Positions 18,321-26,805 of a stretch of DNA of 64,000 nucleotides are shown here, piece by piece. The stretch spans positions 1 through 64,000 of the forward strand of contig NZ_BJVA01000005.1 in NCBI RefSeq assembly GCF_007988905.1, read 5' to 3'. The DNA comes from Gluconobacter kanchanaburiensis NBRC 103587 (GTDB taxonomy: Bacteria; Pseudomonadota; Alphaproteobacteria; Acetobacterales; Acetobacteraceae). Position 1 is the first letter of the stretch. Every line of letters starts with the position of its first letter. A model generated the notes under the pieces. The model saw only the letters and a program-made list of their open reading frames with translations, had not been told where the DNA came from and did no database searches. Both the position numbers and the translations under genes were made by a program.

Positions 18321-19936
18321 CACTCTTCTTCCTCCCCCTTCTTCAACAAATCTTCCATCCCCGGCATCTGCTCAGGTTCAGGCGGCTCTGGTGGCGGGCC
18401 GCTCAGGTTCACGCCACGGAAAATGCTGCGCTCGTCTGTGGCCTGCTGCTCGCGGGCTTCCTCCGGAGCGATGACACCCGCTGTAATGAGCAGCGCCACC
18501 AGATCGGCTTTAATCTTCTCGATTTCAGCCAATTCCTTCTCGTCCATCTGCCAGAGCGGCACGAACGTGAAGGACAGATCCGGATCGATCTTGCCCCAGA
18601 GGTGAATCTGAACGGCTTCGAAAATCCGCTGTAGGGAAGGGCGGATATGCGCTTCCTGAAAGGCGGAAACCTCGTCGTAGAAAACGCGGATTTCACCTTC
18701 GGACGATGCGTTCAGGCCTTGAGGCTGGATGCCGAACAGTTTGACCAACGGAATGCCAGGGATCGACGCCATAGCCTCCATCGCCTGCGCTTGCAGACTA
18801 TCCAGCCCAGACAGCGGCGTGGCGATGATCGAAGCATCCTCACGCTCCTTGTCCACCACAATCGTGCCCTGTCCCTCAGACACGTCCTGCATGTAGGCGG
18901 CGCGCCCCTGCACGGAGGCCATGTCCACATCGCCATAAGGCATCGGCTGAGCGTCCATGCCCGGCCCGATGTCCGTCTGTATATTCCCCGTCATGTCCGT
19001 TTTCAGGACCAGCTTGGAGAAATTGCGGACGATGGTGGCCGTGCTGTTGCGCGTAGCCAGATAGTTGTGAACGTAGGCGCGCAGAAGCTGCGTGAGGGAC
19101 TGTCCGCCAAAGTTGAAGGCGGGAGCCAGGATCTGACTGACCGGGTAGAGGATCGTAGTCAGAAGGCGGGAACTGTCCACCATCGTCCCGAGGACCCACC
19201 AGTTGTTCGGGCGGTAGAAATCCGGGGCGAGGGGGTTGTTCGCGTTGTAGCTGTTCGGCGTCGTCCAGATCGGTTCGATATTGGCAAGGCGCTCCAGTGA
19301 GCCTTTCGCCATACCTTTGTCGCCAATGACGAGCGGTACTGACTGCCCATCGGTCGTGAGCGGAACACCTTTGATGCCGATCCAGACATGCCCCAGACCA
19401 TAGAGCAGGCCATGCAGCACATGCGTGCGAATGACGCGCCGGACGTTCAGGCGCTCGAACTCTTTCTCGATTTCCGCAATTCGTTTCGCGGCGCCGTCGT
19501 TCTCGTCAACGTCCGCGCCCTGTTTGTCAGAACGGAACTCAATCCACTCACGGGTGGCCTCTCGGGCGATGACCTCGCACGGCTTGCGGTACTCAGCCCG
19601 CTGCGCCATCTGGGCAAGCTGCGGATAGCCGAGGAATGCAAGCCCGTCCTCGAAATAATCGCGCAGGACAGGAGCGGCGGTCGCGGCCCAGCCACCCATA
19701 TCAGCGACGGCCTCGAGATTTCCGCTGTCCATCGCCAGCGCTTCGGGAGCATAGCCGCGCACACCCTTAGGAGGCTTGTACGGGTCAAAAGCCTCACGCG
19801 GGTCAAGCTGCAGTCCACCAGAGCCATGTCCACGAAACGAGCGCAGATTCATGCGCCTGTCCGAGCGTGAAAGCACAGGCTCGCGCCGCTCGGGCAACGG
19901 CTTGCGCTCCCGGTTGCGGCCGAACCAGTGTTTCAT
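18320..19936 (-). CDS. Portal protein, DUF1073 family
   Basis: 538 residues from MKHWFGRNRERKPLPERREP. This start overlaps the terminase stop as TGATG; an open stretch further upstream to 20194 is the wrong frame of the terminase gene. Features include DYFEDGLAFLGYPQLAQMAQ, the CEVIAREATREWIEF helix, GLLYGLGHVWIGIKG, and SEGEIRVFYDEVSAFQE near the end. It forms the dodecameric DNA portal. The Pro/Glu-rich C-terminus is normal for the family. Confidence 0.88.
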   Translation of the reverse strand: MKHWFGRNRERKPLPERREPVLSRSDRRMNLRSFRGHGSGGLQLDPREAFDPYKPPKGVRGYAPEALAMDSGNLEAVADMGGWAATAAPVLRDYFEDGLAFLGYPQLAQMAQRAEYRKPCEVIAREATREWIEFRSDKQGADVDENDGAAKRIAEIEKEFERLNVRRVIRTHVLHGLLYGLGHVWIGIKGVPLTTDGQSVPLVIGDKGMAKGSLERLANIEPIWTTPNSYNANNPLAPDFYRPNNWWVLGTMVDSSRLLTTILYPVSQILAPAFNFGGQSLTQLLRAYVHNYLATRNSTATIVRNFSKLVLKTDMTGNIQTDIGPGMDAQPMPYGDVDMASVQGRAAYMQDVSEGQGTIVVDKEREDASIIATPLSGLDSLQAQAMEAMASIPGIPLVKLFGIQPQGLNASSEGEIRVFYDEVSAFQEAHIRPSLQRIFEAVQIHLWGKIDPDLSFTFVPLWQMDEKELAEIEKIKADLVALLITAGVIAPEEAREQQATDERSIFRGVNLSGPPPEPPEPEQMPGMEDLLKKGEEEE

Positions 19937-21166
19937 CAACGTATCCTTGATTTGTAGCCTGCGAACGAGGGCATTGAGCGGCGGTTCTGAATGATCCCAT
20001 CGAGGGCGTAACGCAGCGCGTCGATCCAGTGGTTCCAGGCGTCCACAATGACCGGCAGCACCTCCTCGGTCTTGGGATCGACCTTGAAGGCTTACTTGCG
20101 AAACTCTTCTGCAATGCGAGGGCAGCGCCGATGAACGACGATGCGCTTGAACGCCTTCAGCCGATCGATGCCGTCTTCTACGCTCCCTGGCCACTTCTTG
20201 GCGGGCGTCATGTTGTAGCGGTAGCGGGTCGCCATGAAACTGATGTTCTGCGGGGAGGCGCAGTCCGCCTTGATTGGCCAGCGGCGCGTTCCAGGGATCT
20301 CGTCCAGAACCTCGGGTAGCTCATCCAGATGGATGCCTGTTCCGCCAGCTTCGTAATCAACGTAGAGCACGTCATCACGAATGAAGCACCGGACGGCCGC
20401 CGTCGGGTCCTGAGAGAAGCCCCAGTCCATAGAAGAACCGGGCGTCCTCAGGCGTCTCGAAAACATCGACCGTGACGCGCTTACGGAAGATCACCGCATC
20501 GGAAATGGTGACGTAATCACCCTCCCAGACGTGATCATATTCGTCAGGCCGCGCCCTCTGGTCCTCCATGCGCTCGGTTGGCAGAGTGCCGTCATCGAAC
20601 CACGGATTATCTGACCAGTTCGCCCGGACGGCCGTTAGATCGGCGCGGTCCGATCCTTCACCCCGAAAGAATTCGTCAATAGGATCATCAGAAGACGCAG
20701 GGTTCCATGACGCCCAGATTTCAGAGTCCGGTTTACGAAGCGTTGGCCGCAGCATTCGCCACGAGTAAGAGCTGATCGACTGGGCTTCTTCAATCCAAGC
20801 GCGGTCAAAGCCCTCCAGCGACTTGATGCTGTCAGCCGTGTGGTTTTGGAGGCCCTGAAAGACGATCAGGCCATCGCCCGGTGTCTTGATGACCTGATCC
20901 TGCACGTCGAAATGTTTGTGCAGGTTGAACTGGTTGATCTTGTCCACGATCAGCTGCTTGGATGATCGCGCAATCGACTTCTGGATTTCGCGGATGCAGA
21001 CCGTTCGGTGGCCCGGTATCGCCAGATGCTCTTCAACGGTCAGACCGCCAAAGAAGTGCGACTTGCCAGAGCCTCGGCCACCATACGCGCCTTTGTATCG
21101 GTTCGGCTTCAGCAGAGGCAGAAAGACGCGCGCTGTGGGGATCTCCAGCGCTTTCGTCATGCTCAA
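19936..21166 (-). pseudogene. Terminase large subunit, inactivated
   Basis: The 5' part (21166 to about 20430) has the ATPase: Walker A GGRGSGKS at residues 29-36 and FDRAWIEEAQS as Walker B. After EDARFFYG the frame goes wrong. The next frame continues with MDWGFSQDPTA (nuclease start) to AEEFRK, where TAA at 20092-20094 interrupts it. After this stop the same frame reads AFKVDPKTEEVLPVIVDAWN through FAGYKSRIR and ends in a TGA overlapping the portal start. Thus two lesions, a net +1/-2 frame change near 20430 and one nonsense codon, break an otherwise complete packaging motor. Confidence 0.88.
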
Positions 21167-21612
21167 TCCTTCTTGGGTACGTCCACGACCACACGCCTGA
21201 TTTCCGTAAACTCCAATGGGCCACCGTCAGCGCCGGTGTGTTCCTGCGTGATCTTGTCGCCGTATACCTTCGGGGCTCGCTTGCTCATCACCCATTTAAG
21301 AGCGTCAATTTTGACGCGGGCAGCAGCAGCCGTCACAGGGTCTGCCGATCGCGCTTCGCTCAGGATTTCTGCTTCATAAGCATCAGCAGCGACCTCGCGC
21401 GCACGGGCGTACTGTGTGCTGCGTTCAGCATCAGTCCTGATGTATCGCCGGATCGTCGTCCAGTCCGGCATGTGGGCCATGGCAGAGATGTCACGAATCG
21501 TATGTCCTTGCTCGATCAGGTCCAAAACCTCATCCCAGACTTCAGGAGTGATGGGAGTAGGCGGGGCTCTTTTAGGACGAGCCGGAATAACTTCCGCCTT
21601 CTTCCTCGCCAT
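21163..21612 (-). CDS. Terminase small subunit-like protein
   Basis: 149 residues from MARKKAEVIP, with a GAGG ribosome site. Helix-turn-helix region GHTIRDISAMAHMPDWTTIR recognises DNA; the middle (YEAEILSEARSAD, ARVKIDALKWVMSKRAPKVY) is typical of Sf6-type small terminases that present DNA to the large subunit. It overlaps the large subunit start as ATGA. It appears intact, unlike its partner. Confidence 0.85.
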   Translation of the reverse strand: MARKKAEVIPARPKRAPPTPITPEVWDEVLDLIEQGHTIRDISAMAHMPDWTTIRRYIRTDAERSTQYARAREVAADAYEAEILSEARSADPVTAAAARVKIDALKWVMSKRAPKVYGDKITQEHTGADGGPLEFTEIRRVVVDVPKKD

Positions 21613-21614
21613 AA

Positions 21615-21959
21615 CTACCTCACCAGATATTTCGGGCACCCAGCCTCAACGCGACGCGCATCCATCTCACGCCCAATCGCACCATAGACCCGACAAAGCA
21701 GAGCAGGGGACAAAGCCCCGTCTTTGGTCAGCTTGCCAGCATTATGAAACACGAACGGTTTGCACCGGATCAGCGCACCATCGACCAGCCCAAGATGCAG
21801 TGTATCAGGAAACTCAATCTGAATATCCGCACGGTGTCTGACCGTCCTTGTCGGAAGAACGAGACACAAGGCCGCATTGCCTGATTGTATTCCTGCAATC
21901 ACATGGAGCGACCCACGCCATCTCACCACATCACCAGTTGTGAGGGTGGGTATGGCCAT
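21615..21959 (-). CDS. Small phage protein, unknown function
   Basis: 114 residues, MAIPTLTTGDVVRWRGSLHV, ends YLVR. It looks like a small beta-barrel (VVRWRG, LHVIAGI, LCLVLPTRTV) followed by a helix. It lies 2 bp before the small terminase and starts the packaging run. No clear ribosome site is seen. Confidence 0.55.
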   Translation of the reverse strand: MAIPTLTTGDVVRWRGSLHVIAGIQSGNAALCLVLPTRTVRHRADIQIEFPDTLHLGLVDGALIRCKPFVFHNAGKLTKDGALSPALLCRVYGAIGREMDARRVEAGCPKYLVR

Positions 21960-22021
21960 CGCTGATTGTCCGGAATAACACTTGCGCTACAGGCGCAATT
22001 CTTCAGTGTTGTCCAACCGTA

Positions 22022-22654
22022 TCAGGGCGCGCTGGCAGGTACAAGCCCTTTCTCGGCGGCATTGCGTTCGATCCGTTCCCTGATTTCGCGACGAGTGTCT
22101 GTATACGCCGCAGGGAGTTGCTCAAGAACCAGCGCGCATTGAGCGGAGACCTTCCCGCGCTGAAGAGCTTTTCCAAGAGCGGGGTAAAGTGCTGCTCCCA
22201 TGGCTGAGAATGACAATTCCCGCGCCAGCATCATTTCCAACCGAACATGGGCGCAAAACCCCAGGCGATCACGGATCATGCCAATCCGCTCGGCAGCATT
22301 TCCACGCGAGATGGCGAAGGTGTGGACATCACCCTTCACATAACCGGACGGCAGAACGTCATTCAGGACATCCAGATATCCGTGGTTTGCGAACACATAA
22401 TCGCAGATCCACCATTTCGCGGCTGTGACTGCATCGCCGTTGATGTCTCCCGCCATATGCAGGGCGTTTACGGTATTGAGCTTGATCCGCTTCTTGCCCT
22501 GCCATTCATAGTCCCCCTTCGCCATCCTCTCCGGCGTAGGAGAATTACCCTCCGCCCGGGCTGGAATGAATGCCGTTTTTCGGACCGTCTTCGGCGTCGA
22601 AAACTGGCGGATCGTGTCGCCGAGTCCGGTGCGGGATTTCAGGGCTGCTGGCAT
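22022..22654 (-). CDS. Phage protein of unknown function
   Basis: 210 residues, basic N-terminus (LKSRTGLGDTIRQFSTPKTV) and helical body. It is the first leftward gene after the gap holding the rightward lipoprotein cargo genes, so it may head the late operon. I recognise no domain. A potential palindrome (21982-21998) lies between it and the next gene. Confidence 0.6.
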   Translation of the reverse strand: MPAALKSRTGLGDTIRQFSTPKTVRKTAFIPARAEGNSPTPERMAKGDYEWQGKKRIKLNTVNALHMAGDINGDAVTAAKWWICDYVFANHGYLDVLNDVLPSGYVKGDVHTFAISRGNAAERIGMIRDRLGFCAHVRLEMMLARELSFSAMGAALYPALGKALQRGKVSAQCALVLEQLPAAYTDTRREIRERIERNAAEKGLVPASAP

Positions 22655-22787
22655 GTGGAGATGTTAGTACAGGGGAGGGTAGCTGTACAAGAGAAAGAAA
22701 CAGTATCATTCTTGAGCGTGTGTCATTTTGAAAGTGTTTTTAGTGCCCAATATCCATCCCCAATCTTCATTTTTTATTGCGGGAGCG

Positions 22788-23003
22788 ATGATGGTATTTG
22801 GGTATGATTTCAGTATTTTTATATTTGTTAAGTATTTGTTGAGTCTATACTTTGAAGTTAAATTAAATGATGGGAAGTTGAAGATATCTACCGCTGTGCA
22901 AGTAATATCTTTGCTGATCTCGTTTCCTCTTATTTTCTTTTTTATGGCCTTGGCTATGATGATGAATTATGAATTCATTCATGAACTTTTTCAGAGGCGT
23001 TAA
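22788..23003 (+). CDS. Small AT-rich membrane protein
   Basis: 71 residues from an ATG after GGGAGCG; an upstream TTG start is possible. Hydrophobic segments (GYDFSIFIFVKYLLSLYF; VQVISLLISFPLIFFFMALA) imply two membrane helices. Its base composition is clearly more AT-rich than nearby phage genes, and it points opposite to the late genes. A strong terminator follows. This is probably acquired cargo; the function is unknown. Confidence 0.45.
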   Translation: MMVFGYDFSIFIFVKYLLSLYFEVKLNDGKLKISTAVQVISLLISFPLIFFFMALAMMMNYEFIHELFQRR

Positions 23004-23028
23004 AAAGCCACCGGCTGGGTCATAGCAC

Positions 23029-23052
23029 CCGCCGTCCTTCGGGGCGGTTTTT
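23029..23052 (+). terminator. Intrinsic terminator after the small membrane protein gene
   Basis: CCGCC...GGCGG stem with a short loop, followed by five T residues (23048-23052). Confidence 0.7.
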
Positions 23053-23156
23053 CATAAACGGTTTTTCAATATCTTTTCATAGGACTGAGCTGACAAAGCG
23101 TGTGAGTATTCTCCCAGACAGGTGTTGCCATTATGGCTTTATTGGAGGGTCTCAAT

Positions 23157-23582
23157 ATGAAAAAAGCTTTTCTAGCATCTCTCATTTGCGTCACCGCTCT
23201 GTCAGCTTGTGAATCTCCTCAGCAGATGGTCTCCCAGAAGGAAGATCACCTCGCCGCGGCGGGGTTTCAGCTCAAACCCGCTTCAACCCCTCAGCGGATT
23301 GCCATGCTGAAGAAGCTGCCAGCTCATCACTTCGTTCGCCGTATCCACGGTGACACGGTGAGCTACGTTTACGCTGATCCAACGGTATGTGGTTGTCTGT
23401 ATATCGGCGATCAGGCGGCATATGGACGATACCAAGCATATCAGCAGCAGCAGAATATCGCTGACGAACAGCAAATGGCTGCGCAGGACTACCAGGACGC
23501 TCAGTGGAACTGGGGGGAGTGGGGCCCTTGGGGCGGCGGCTTTGGCCCAGGCTATGGATTTGGTCCAGGCTGGGGCTGGTAA
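23157..23582 (+). CDS. Small lipoprotein with Trp/Gly-rich tail
   Basis: 141 residues starting after TTGGAGGGTCTCAAT, preferred over an ATG eight codons earlier. MKKAFLASLICVTALSAC is a lipoprotein signal with C18 as the lipidation site. The body (KLPAHHFVRRIHGDTVSYVY, ADPTVCGCLYIGDQAAYGRY) is a pattern I associate with conserved alphaproteobacterial lipoproteins, followed by a Gln-rich part and a W/G-rich end. It points against the phage operons and has its own ribosome site, so it could be expressed in the lysogen. Its 3' end overlaps a leftward gene by 31 nt. Confidence 0.72.
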   Translation: MKKAFLASLICVTALSACESPQQMVSQKEDHLAAAGFQLKPASTPQRIAMLKKLPAHHFVRRIHGDTVSYVYADPTVCGCLYIGDQAAYGRYQAYQQQQNIADEQQMAAQDYQDAQWNWGEWGPWGGGFGPGYGFGPGWGW

Positions 23583-23767
23583 GCCCTCGTCACTTTATCG
23601 CCGTGAGGCTGCATATTTCCTTGAAGCCGCTGCATAGCGTCTGACGGCATCGGTGCGGCCATCATGGTTCTGTAGTTCATGTATGCCGCTGCCCAGTCCC
23701 GGGGCTTAGCCAGCGTTGCGGCGTACTCGCCGATGCAGGCCGGCCAGGTGTTGGATTGGTCGGTCAT
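23552..23767 (-). CDS. Small phage protein, unknown function
   Basis: 71 residues (TWPACIGEYAATLAKPRDWA). The start overlaps the upstream stop as ATGA. Last gene of the left early operon; its end overlaps the convergent lipoprotein gene. No family is recognised. Confidence 0.5.
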   Translation of the reverse strand: MTDQSNTWPACIGEYAATLAKPRDWAAAYMNYRTMMAAPMPSDAMQRLQGNMQPHGDKVTRAYQPQPGPNP

Positions 23768-24363
23768 AGCGCCATTCCTTCGCCTGTGGCCCGCAGTTCG
23801 CGGATCACGGCGTCGGCCAGAGCGCCAGCCCGCGCCATTTCCTTCGCATCGGGCCGCTTACGTTCCGGCTCACTCGGCTTTTCGGCCATAGCGAGGATTT
23901 CCCGCAGGCCGGTGACCTCGGACCGGATCTGCTCGGCATAGGGCCGGAGATGGGCATACAGTTCGCCCGGTGCTGGCCAGCGAGAGCCGATGGGGTAGCC
24001 GTTGCGGTCTGCCTGCCGGGTCCACGCGATGCGGGTTGCCGGGGTCCAAGCTCCATCCGGGATATCGGAGCAGACCTCGGCAAAAACCGCGCAGATTTCG
24101 CCGGACGGGACCGGAGCGTTCGACACCAGCGTTGCAAGCTTGGCCAGCCAGGTCTTGATCCCCTCGAACGGAGGTGGCTTTGCGGCAGCCTCGGCCATGG
24201 CGAGTTGGTGACGGACTGCACTGATGCGGTCCGGCGTCAGGTCGGAGCGCCAGAGATACCCTTCGCGCTTTGCCGCAATCAGCGCCCTGAGGTCACCGCT
24301 TGCCGGAGCGTATCCTGAGGCCTTGGCGATGGTTGCACGGGTGAGTTTTGCAATTTCTGCCAT
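23764..24363 (-). CDS. Early-operon phage protein, possibly replication-linked
   Basis: 199 residues from MAEIAKLTRATIAKA. It follows the replication initiator-like gene after 2 bp. The N-terminus is helical and basic; the middle (AVRHQLAMAEAAAKPPPFEG) resembles loader-type or accessory replication proteins only in general character. I cannot name a family. An earlier ATG at 24399 lies inside the upstream gene. Confidence 0.6.
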   Translation of the reverse strand: MAEIAKLTRATIAKASGYAPASGDLRALIAAKREGYLWRSDLTPDRISAVRHQLAMAEAAAKPPPFEGIKTWLAKLATLVSNAPVPSGEICAVFAEVCSDIPDGAWTPATRIAWTRQADRNGYPIGSRWPAPGELYAHLRPYAEQIRSEVTGLREILAMAEKPSEPERKRPDAKEMARAGALADAVIRELRATGEGMAL

Positions 24364-24365
24364 GG

Positions 24366-25214
24366 TCAGTACCCCTCCAGCATCACGCCGGATTTCCATG
24401 CGGCCGCATTGTCGGCCCGTTGCTGCGCCTTGCTCGGGACGGTTGGTGTTCGCATCCCATCTTCACGCCGAACCCAGTTCCGCCACGTCGCGTCCCAGTC
24501 GGCTTTGCAGCCTTTGGCGCCTGGCACGCCGAGCCAGTAGTCGCGGAAGACTTCGGCCGTCCGGACAGGATCGACCTGGCTGGCTTCGGCGAACTGGACC
24601 TGATCAGGGGTAGGCTGCCAGTCGGCAGGGAGGCGGGAGGCTCGTTTCGATTTTTCCGATTTCGGATTTTGCGCGCGCTCACTCTCGAACGAAGTGAGAG
24701 AGGTATTACCTTCTTCCTTTCTTACCTTCCTCCCTTCTTCCCTTCTGTTTTCCAAATCCGCGACTGGTACAGTACCGGTAAGCGACTGGTCGCTGTTATC
24801 AGGCGTTTCCTTGGCTTTCGATCCTGTAGCGGTATCGTTTTTCTTACGCTCTTCCTTGCTCAGAACGTGTACCGTCCCTGCATATTCTCGTATTTCCGAG
24901 GGCATCGGACAGAACCGATCTGGTTTCTGTGCCCGCTGCCACTTGCCGAAATTGCGTACCGCTCCGAACCTTTTCCCGTCCTCGTCATATTCCAGTATGA
25001 GATTGCTACTGGACAGTTCTTCGAGCAGGGCAGCCACATCGACGTTGTCGGCAGGGAAGATCCGCATCTTGAGGGTGAGGGGCTTCCACTCGAAACCGCC
25101 GCCATCATCAGCGTGATTCCAGATCCCCATGATGAGGACACGGGCAGCCATAGACAGCGTCGCAAACGCTTCGTCAGTCCATAAGCCAGGGTGAATGCTA
25201 CGGATACGTGCCAT
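24366..25214 (-). CDS. Phage replication initiator-like protein
   Basis: 282 residues. The N-terminal 100 residues (MARIRSIHPGLWTDEAFATL, GIWNHADDGGGFEWKPLTLK, VRNFGKWQRAQKP) form the winged-helix module frequent in prophage replication proteins. A charged linker (about 120-190) and a C-terminal domain (VFRDYWLGVPGAKGCKADWD, WRNWVRRE) follow. It probably binds the phage origin and recruits host replication proteins. The start overlaps the nuclease gene stop (TGATG). Confidence 0.75.
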   Translation of the reverse strand: MARIRSIHPGLWTDEAFATLSMAARVLIMGIWNHADDGGGFEWKPLTLKMRIFPADNVDVAALLEELSSSNLILEYDEDGKRFGAVRNFGKWQRAQKPDRFCPMPSEIREYAGTVHVLSKEERKKNDTATGSKAKETPDNSDQSLTGTVPVADLENRREEGRKVRKEEGNTSLTSFESERAQNPKSEKSKRASRLPADWQPTPDQVQFAEASQVDPVRTAEVFRDYWLGVPGAKGCKADWDATWRNWVRREDGMRTPTVPSKAQQRADNAAAWKSGVMLEGY

Positions 25215-25570
25215 CAGGCCATCACCTCCCCACGCAAAGAAATGCCCTCACGGGACAGGAAGCCGATCACGTCATCCAGACACCGGCAGACGGCGACAGG
25301 CGCACCTGTGGACTTGAGGCGCTTGTGCAGCGCCCGCTGTTCCTTTGAGACGGTGCCCGTAGGCGTCTTGATCTCGACGTAGAGCGCCCGGCCTGCGTGC
25401 GTGAACTGCATGTCCGGCACGCCCGCGATGCAGCCGCGGGCCTTTCGCCGTGCGCCTTCGCGCTGTCCGTTGCGCCGGTTCTCATTGCTCCAGGCCACAA
25501 CGTCCTCCGGCAGAAGGATCTGCAGGGCGCGCCAGATGTGGGTATGGAGCCGGTCTTCTTCATGAGACAT
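25214..25570 (-). CDS. VRR-NUC domain nuclease
   Basis: 118 residues. The PD-(D/E)XK-type active site is visible as GVPD (D53) and YVEIKT (E66, K68), with Q78 in SKEQ, the set that defines VRR-NUC domains. Phage-borne stand-alone VRR-NUC proteins act on branched DNA such as Holliday junctions. It is adjacent to the replication initiator, in keeping with replication or recombination work. Confidence 0.85.
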   Translation of the reverse strand: MSHEEDRLHTHIWRALQILLPEDVVAWSNENRRNGQREGARRKARGCIAGVPDMQFTHAGRALYVEIKTPTGTVSKEQRALHKRLKSTGAPVAVCRCLDDVIGFLSREGISLRGEVMA

Positions 25571-25574
25571 GGCG

Positions 25575-25844
25575 TCACATCCCCAAAGCGCGGCGGTAGA
25601 CGTCGAGTAGCGTTTCCTGCTCTTCCACGTCGGCGGGTTCCTGCTTCCGGATCCGGATGATCTGCTTGATGACCTTCACGTCGAAGCCCGCGCTCTTGGC
25701 TTCGGAGAAGATGTCCTTGATGTCGCCGGAAAGGGCTTTGCGCTCGCTTTCCAGCCGTTCCACACGCTCAATGATGTAGCGCAGGCGATCGGCAGCAATG
25801 CCGCCTTCAACCGCCCCTGAATTATAGCCTGTCATTTCACTCAT
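25575..25844 (-). CDS. GapR-like DNA-binding protein (DUF2312)
   Basis: 89 residues from MSEMTGYNSGAVEGGIAADR. The rest (YIIERVERLESERKALSGDI, EAKSAGFDVKVIKQIIRIRK) is a near-textbook DUF2312/GapR protein: a coiled coil that clamps overtwisted DNA ahead of replication forks in alphaproteobacteria. A phage copy could support phage replication or interfere with host GapR. ATGA overlap with the upstream gene; a second ATG three codons on is possible. Confidence 0.88.
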   Translation of the reverse strand: MSEMTGYNSGAVEGGIAADRLRYIIERVERLESERKALSGDIKDIFSEAKSAGFDVKVIKQIIRIRKQEPADVEEQETLLDVYRRALGM

Positions 25845-26068
25845 CGGTTCTGCCCCCGCATGGGAATGCACACGATCTGCGTGACGTAGCCGAGCGCGTT
25901 GATGATGCTCTCCGGCATCGGGTCTTTCTTGCCGTTGAGGGCCTGGGAGACGTCGGCTTGGTTGATTCCGGTCTTGCGGCTCCAGGCGCGCTGTCCGCCC
26001 GCAAGACTCACTGCATCCTCAAGAACTGATTTCATGGATGCAATCGGACGTCCGGTGATGTCGCTCAT
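25841..26068 (-). CDS. Small Cro/XRE-type helix-turn-helix protein
   Basis: 75 residues from MSDITGRPIASM. LAGGQRAWSRKTGINQADVS followed by QALNGKKD is a helix-turn-helix. Overlaps neighbours by ATGA on both sides. It may tune left early transcription; the target is unknown. A longer frame upstream overlaps the preceding gene and is rejected. Confidence 0.7.
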   Translation of the reverse strand: MSDITGRPIASMKSVLEDAVSLAGGQRAWSRKTGINQADVSQALNGKKDPMPESIINALGYVTQIVCIPMRGQNR

Positions 26069-26253
26069 TTCCGAAGTTCCTCCCGCGCCGCATTGAGAGC
26101 CCGCTGATACCGGGCTATCTCGGCCTCGGCCCAAGAGGACCAGGCATCCCAATCGCGCCAGAGAATGCGCAGCCATGCGAACCGATATGACGGAGGCGGT
26201 CCCGCGTGATGGCCGAACCCGAACCGGCCTAGTTTAAGGGTGAACCAGGGCAT
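26065..26253 (-). CDS. Small Trp-rich phage protein
   Basis: 62 residues (MPWFTLKLGRFGFGHHAGPP, then WLRILWRDWDAWSSWAEAEI). The frame is coupled by ATGA to the following gene and overlaps the end of the preceding gene by 25 nt. Unknown function. Confidence 0.5.
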   Translation of the reverse strand: MPWFTLKLGRFGFGHHAGPPPSYRFAWLRILWRDWDAWSSWAEAEIARYQRALNAAREELRK

Positions 26254-26507
26254 TGTGTGTCCTCACGCGCCTTGCGGCGCTCTGCGACGAGGCGTTCAAC
26301 CTCATCAGCAATGGAGTTGCAGGAGGCCATCAGTTCGATCAGCGCCTCAATGTCGGGCGCGCTTGATCCTGAGAGCCAATTCTTCGCGGTCCGGGGCGTC
26401 TTGTTCGACGCGCGGGCCAGCATCTCTTGAGCAAACCGATACGGCTTGAACTCGCGTGCGATGACGTCGAGCAACGAAGCGCGGATCGGGCGGACGGCCG
26501 CGCTCAT
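26229..26507 (-). CDS. Small helix-turn-helix-like protein
   Basis: 92 residues from MSAAVRPIRASLLDV. KPYRFAQEMLARASNKTPRT followed by AKNWLSGSSAPDIEA resembles a Cro-like helix-turn-helix. It begins just left of a 112-bp gap and is divergent from the small gene at 26620. Longer upstream frames lack coding features. Confidence 0.6.
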   Translation of the reverse strand: MSAAVRPIRASLLDVIAREFKPYRFAQEMLARASNKTPRTAKNWLSGSSAPDIEALIELMASCNSIADEVERLVAERRKAREDTQCPGSPLN

Positions 26508-26619
26508 CGTGGCCCTCCTTGTGTCTGAAAAGGACCAACGTTGGTCTGTCTTGGACCAAGCTACGCATCGATTTTCCCCATTCTCTGCCGTGTCACCGAG
26601 CAGAGAAGGAGCAACAGCG

Positions 26620-26802
26620 ATGGAAGGAGACGCGCCCCAGACACCACAATTCGAAGCCGACGCGGGCAGGCCGCATCTAGCCGTTGCACTGTGCCGGGAT
26701 GCCCAGTTGTGGGGCACCCTGCACAGCCGGCAGCCGCAGGAGGTCAAGGACCACCTGGCACTCAAACTGGCGATGTTGGTTGGAGCGGACATCTGGGGGT
26801 GA
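26620..26802 (+). CDS. Small 60-residue protein on the opposite strand of the early operon
   Basis: Starts after GAAGGAG (MEGDAPQTPQFEADAG) and ends LALKLAMLVGADIWG. It ends 4 bp from the convergent 26806 gene. It reads as a plausible small protein (helical second half, LWGTLHSRQPQEVKDH) without a known family. Divergent from the gene at 26507, so the gap 26508-26619 should hold promoters. Confidence 0.5.
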   Translation: MEGDAPQTPQFEADAGRPHLAVALCRDAQLWGTLHSRQPQEVKDHLALKLAMLVGADIWG

Positions 26803-26805
26803 GGC

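Noticed and set aside
18320-20194. 624-codon version of the portal gene
   Set aside because: The first 86 codons are the wrong frame of the terminase 3' end; the true start overlaps the terminase TGA.
21982-21998. TTGCGC-TACAG-GCGCAA palindrome as a sixth C1 operator
   Set aside because: Spacing is five instead of six and the centre is not AT-rich; it may be a different site for late control, but evidence is lacking.
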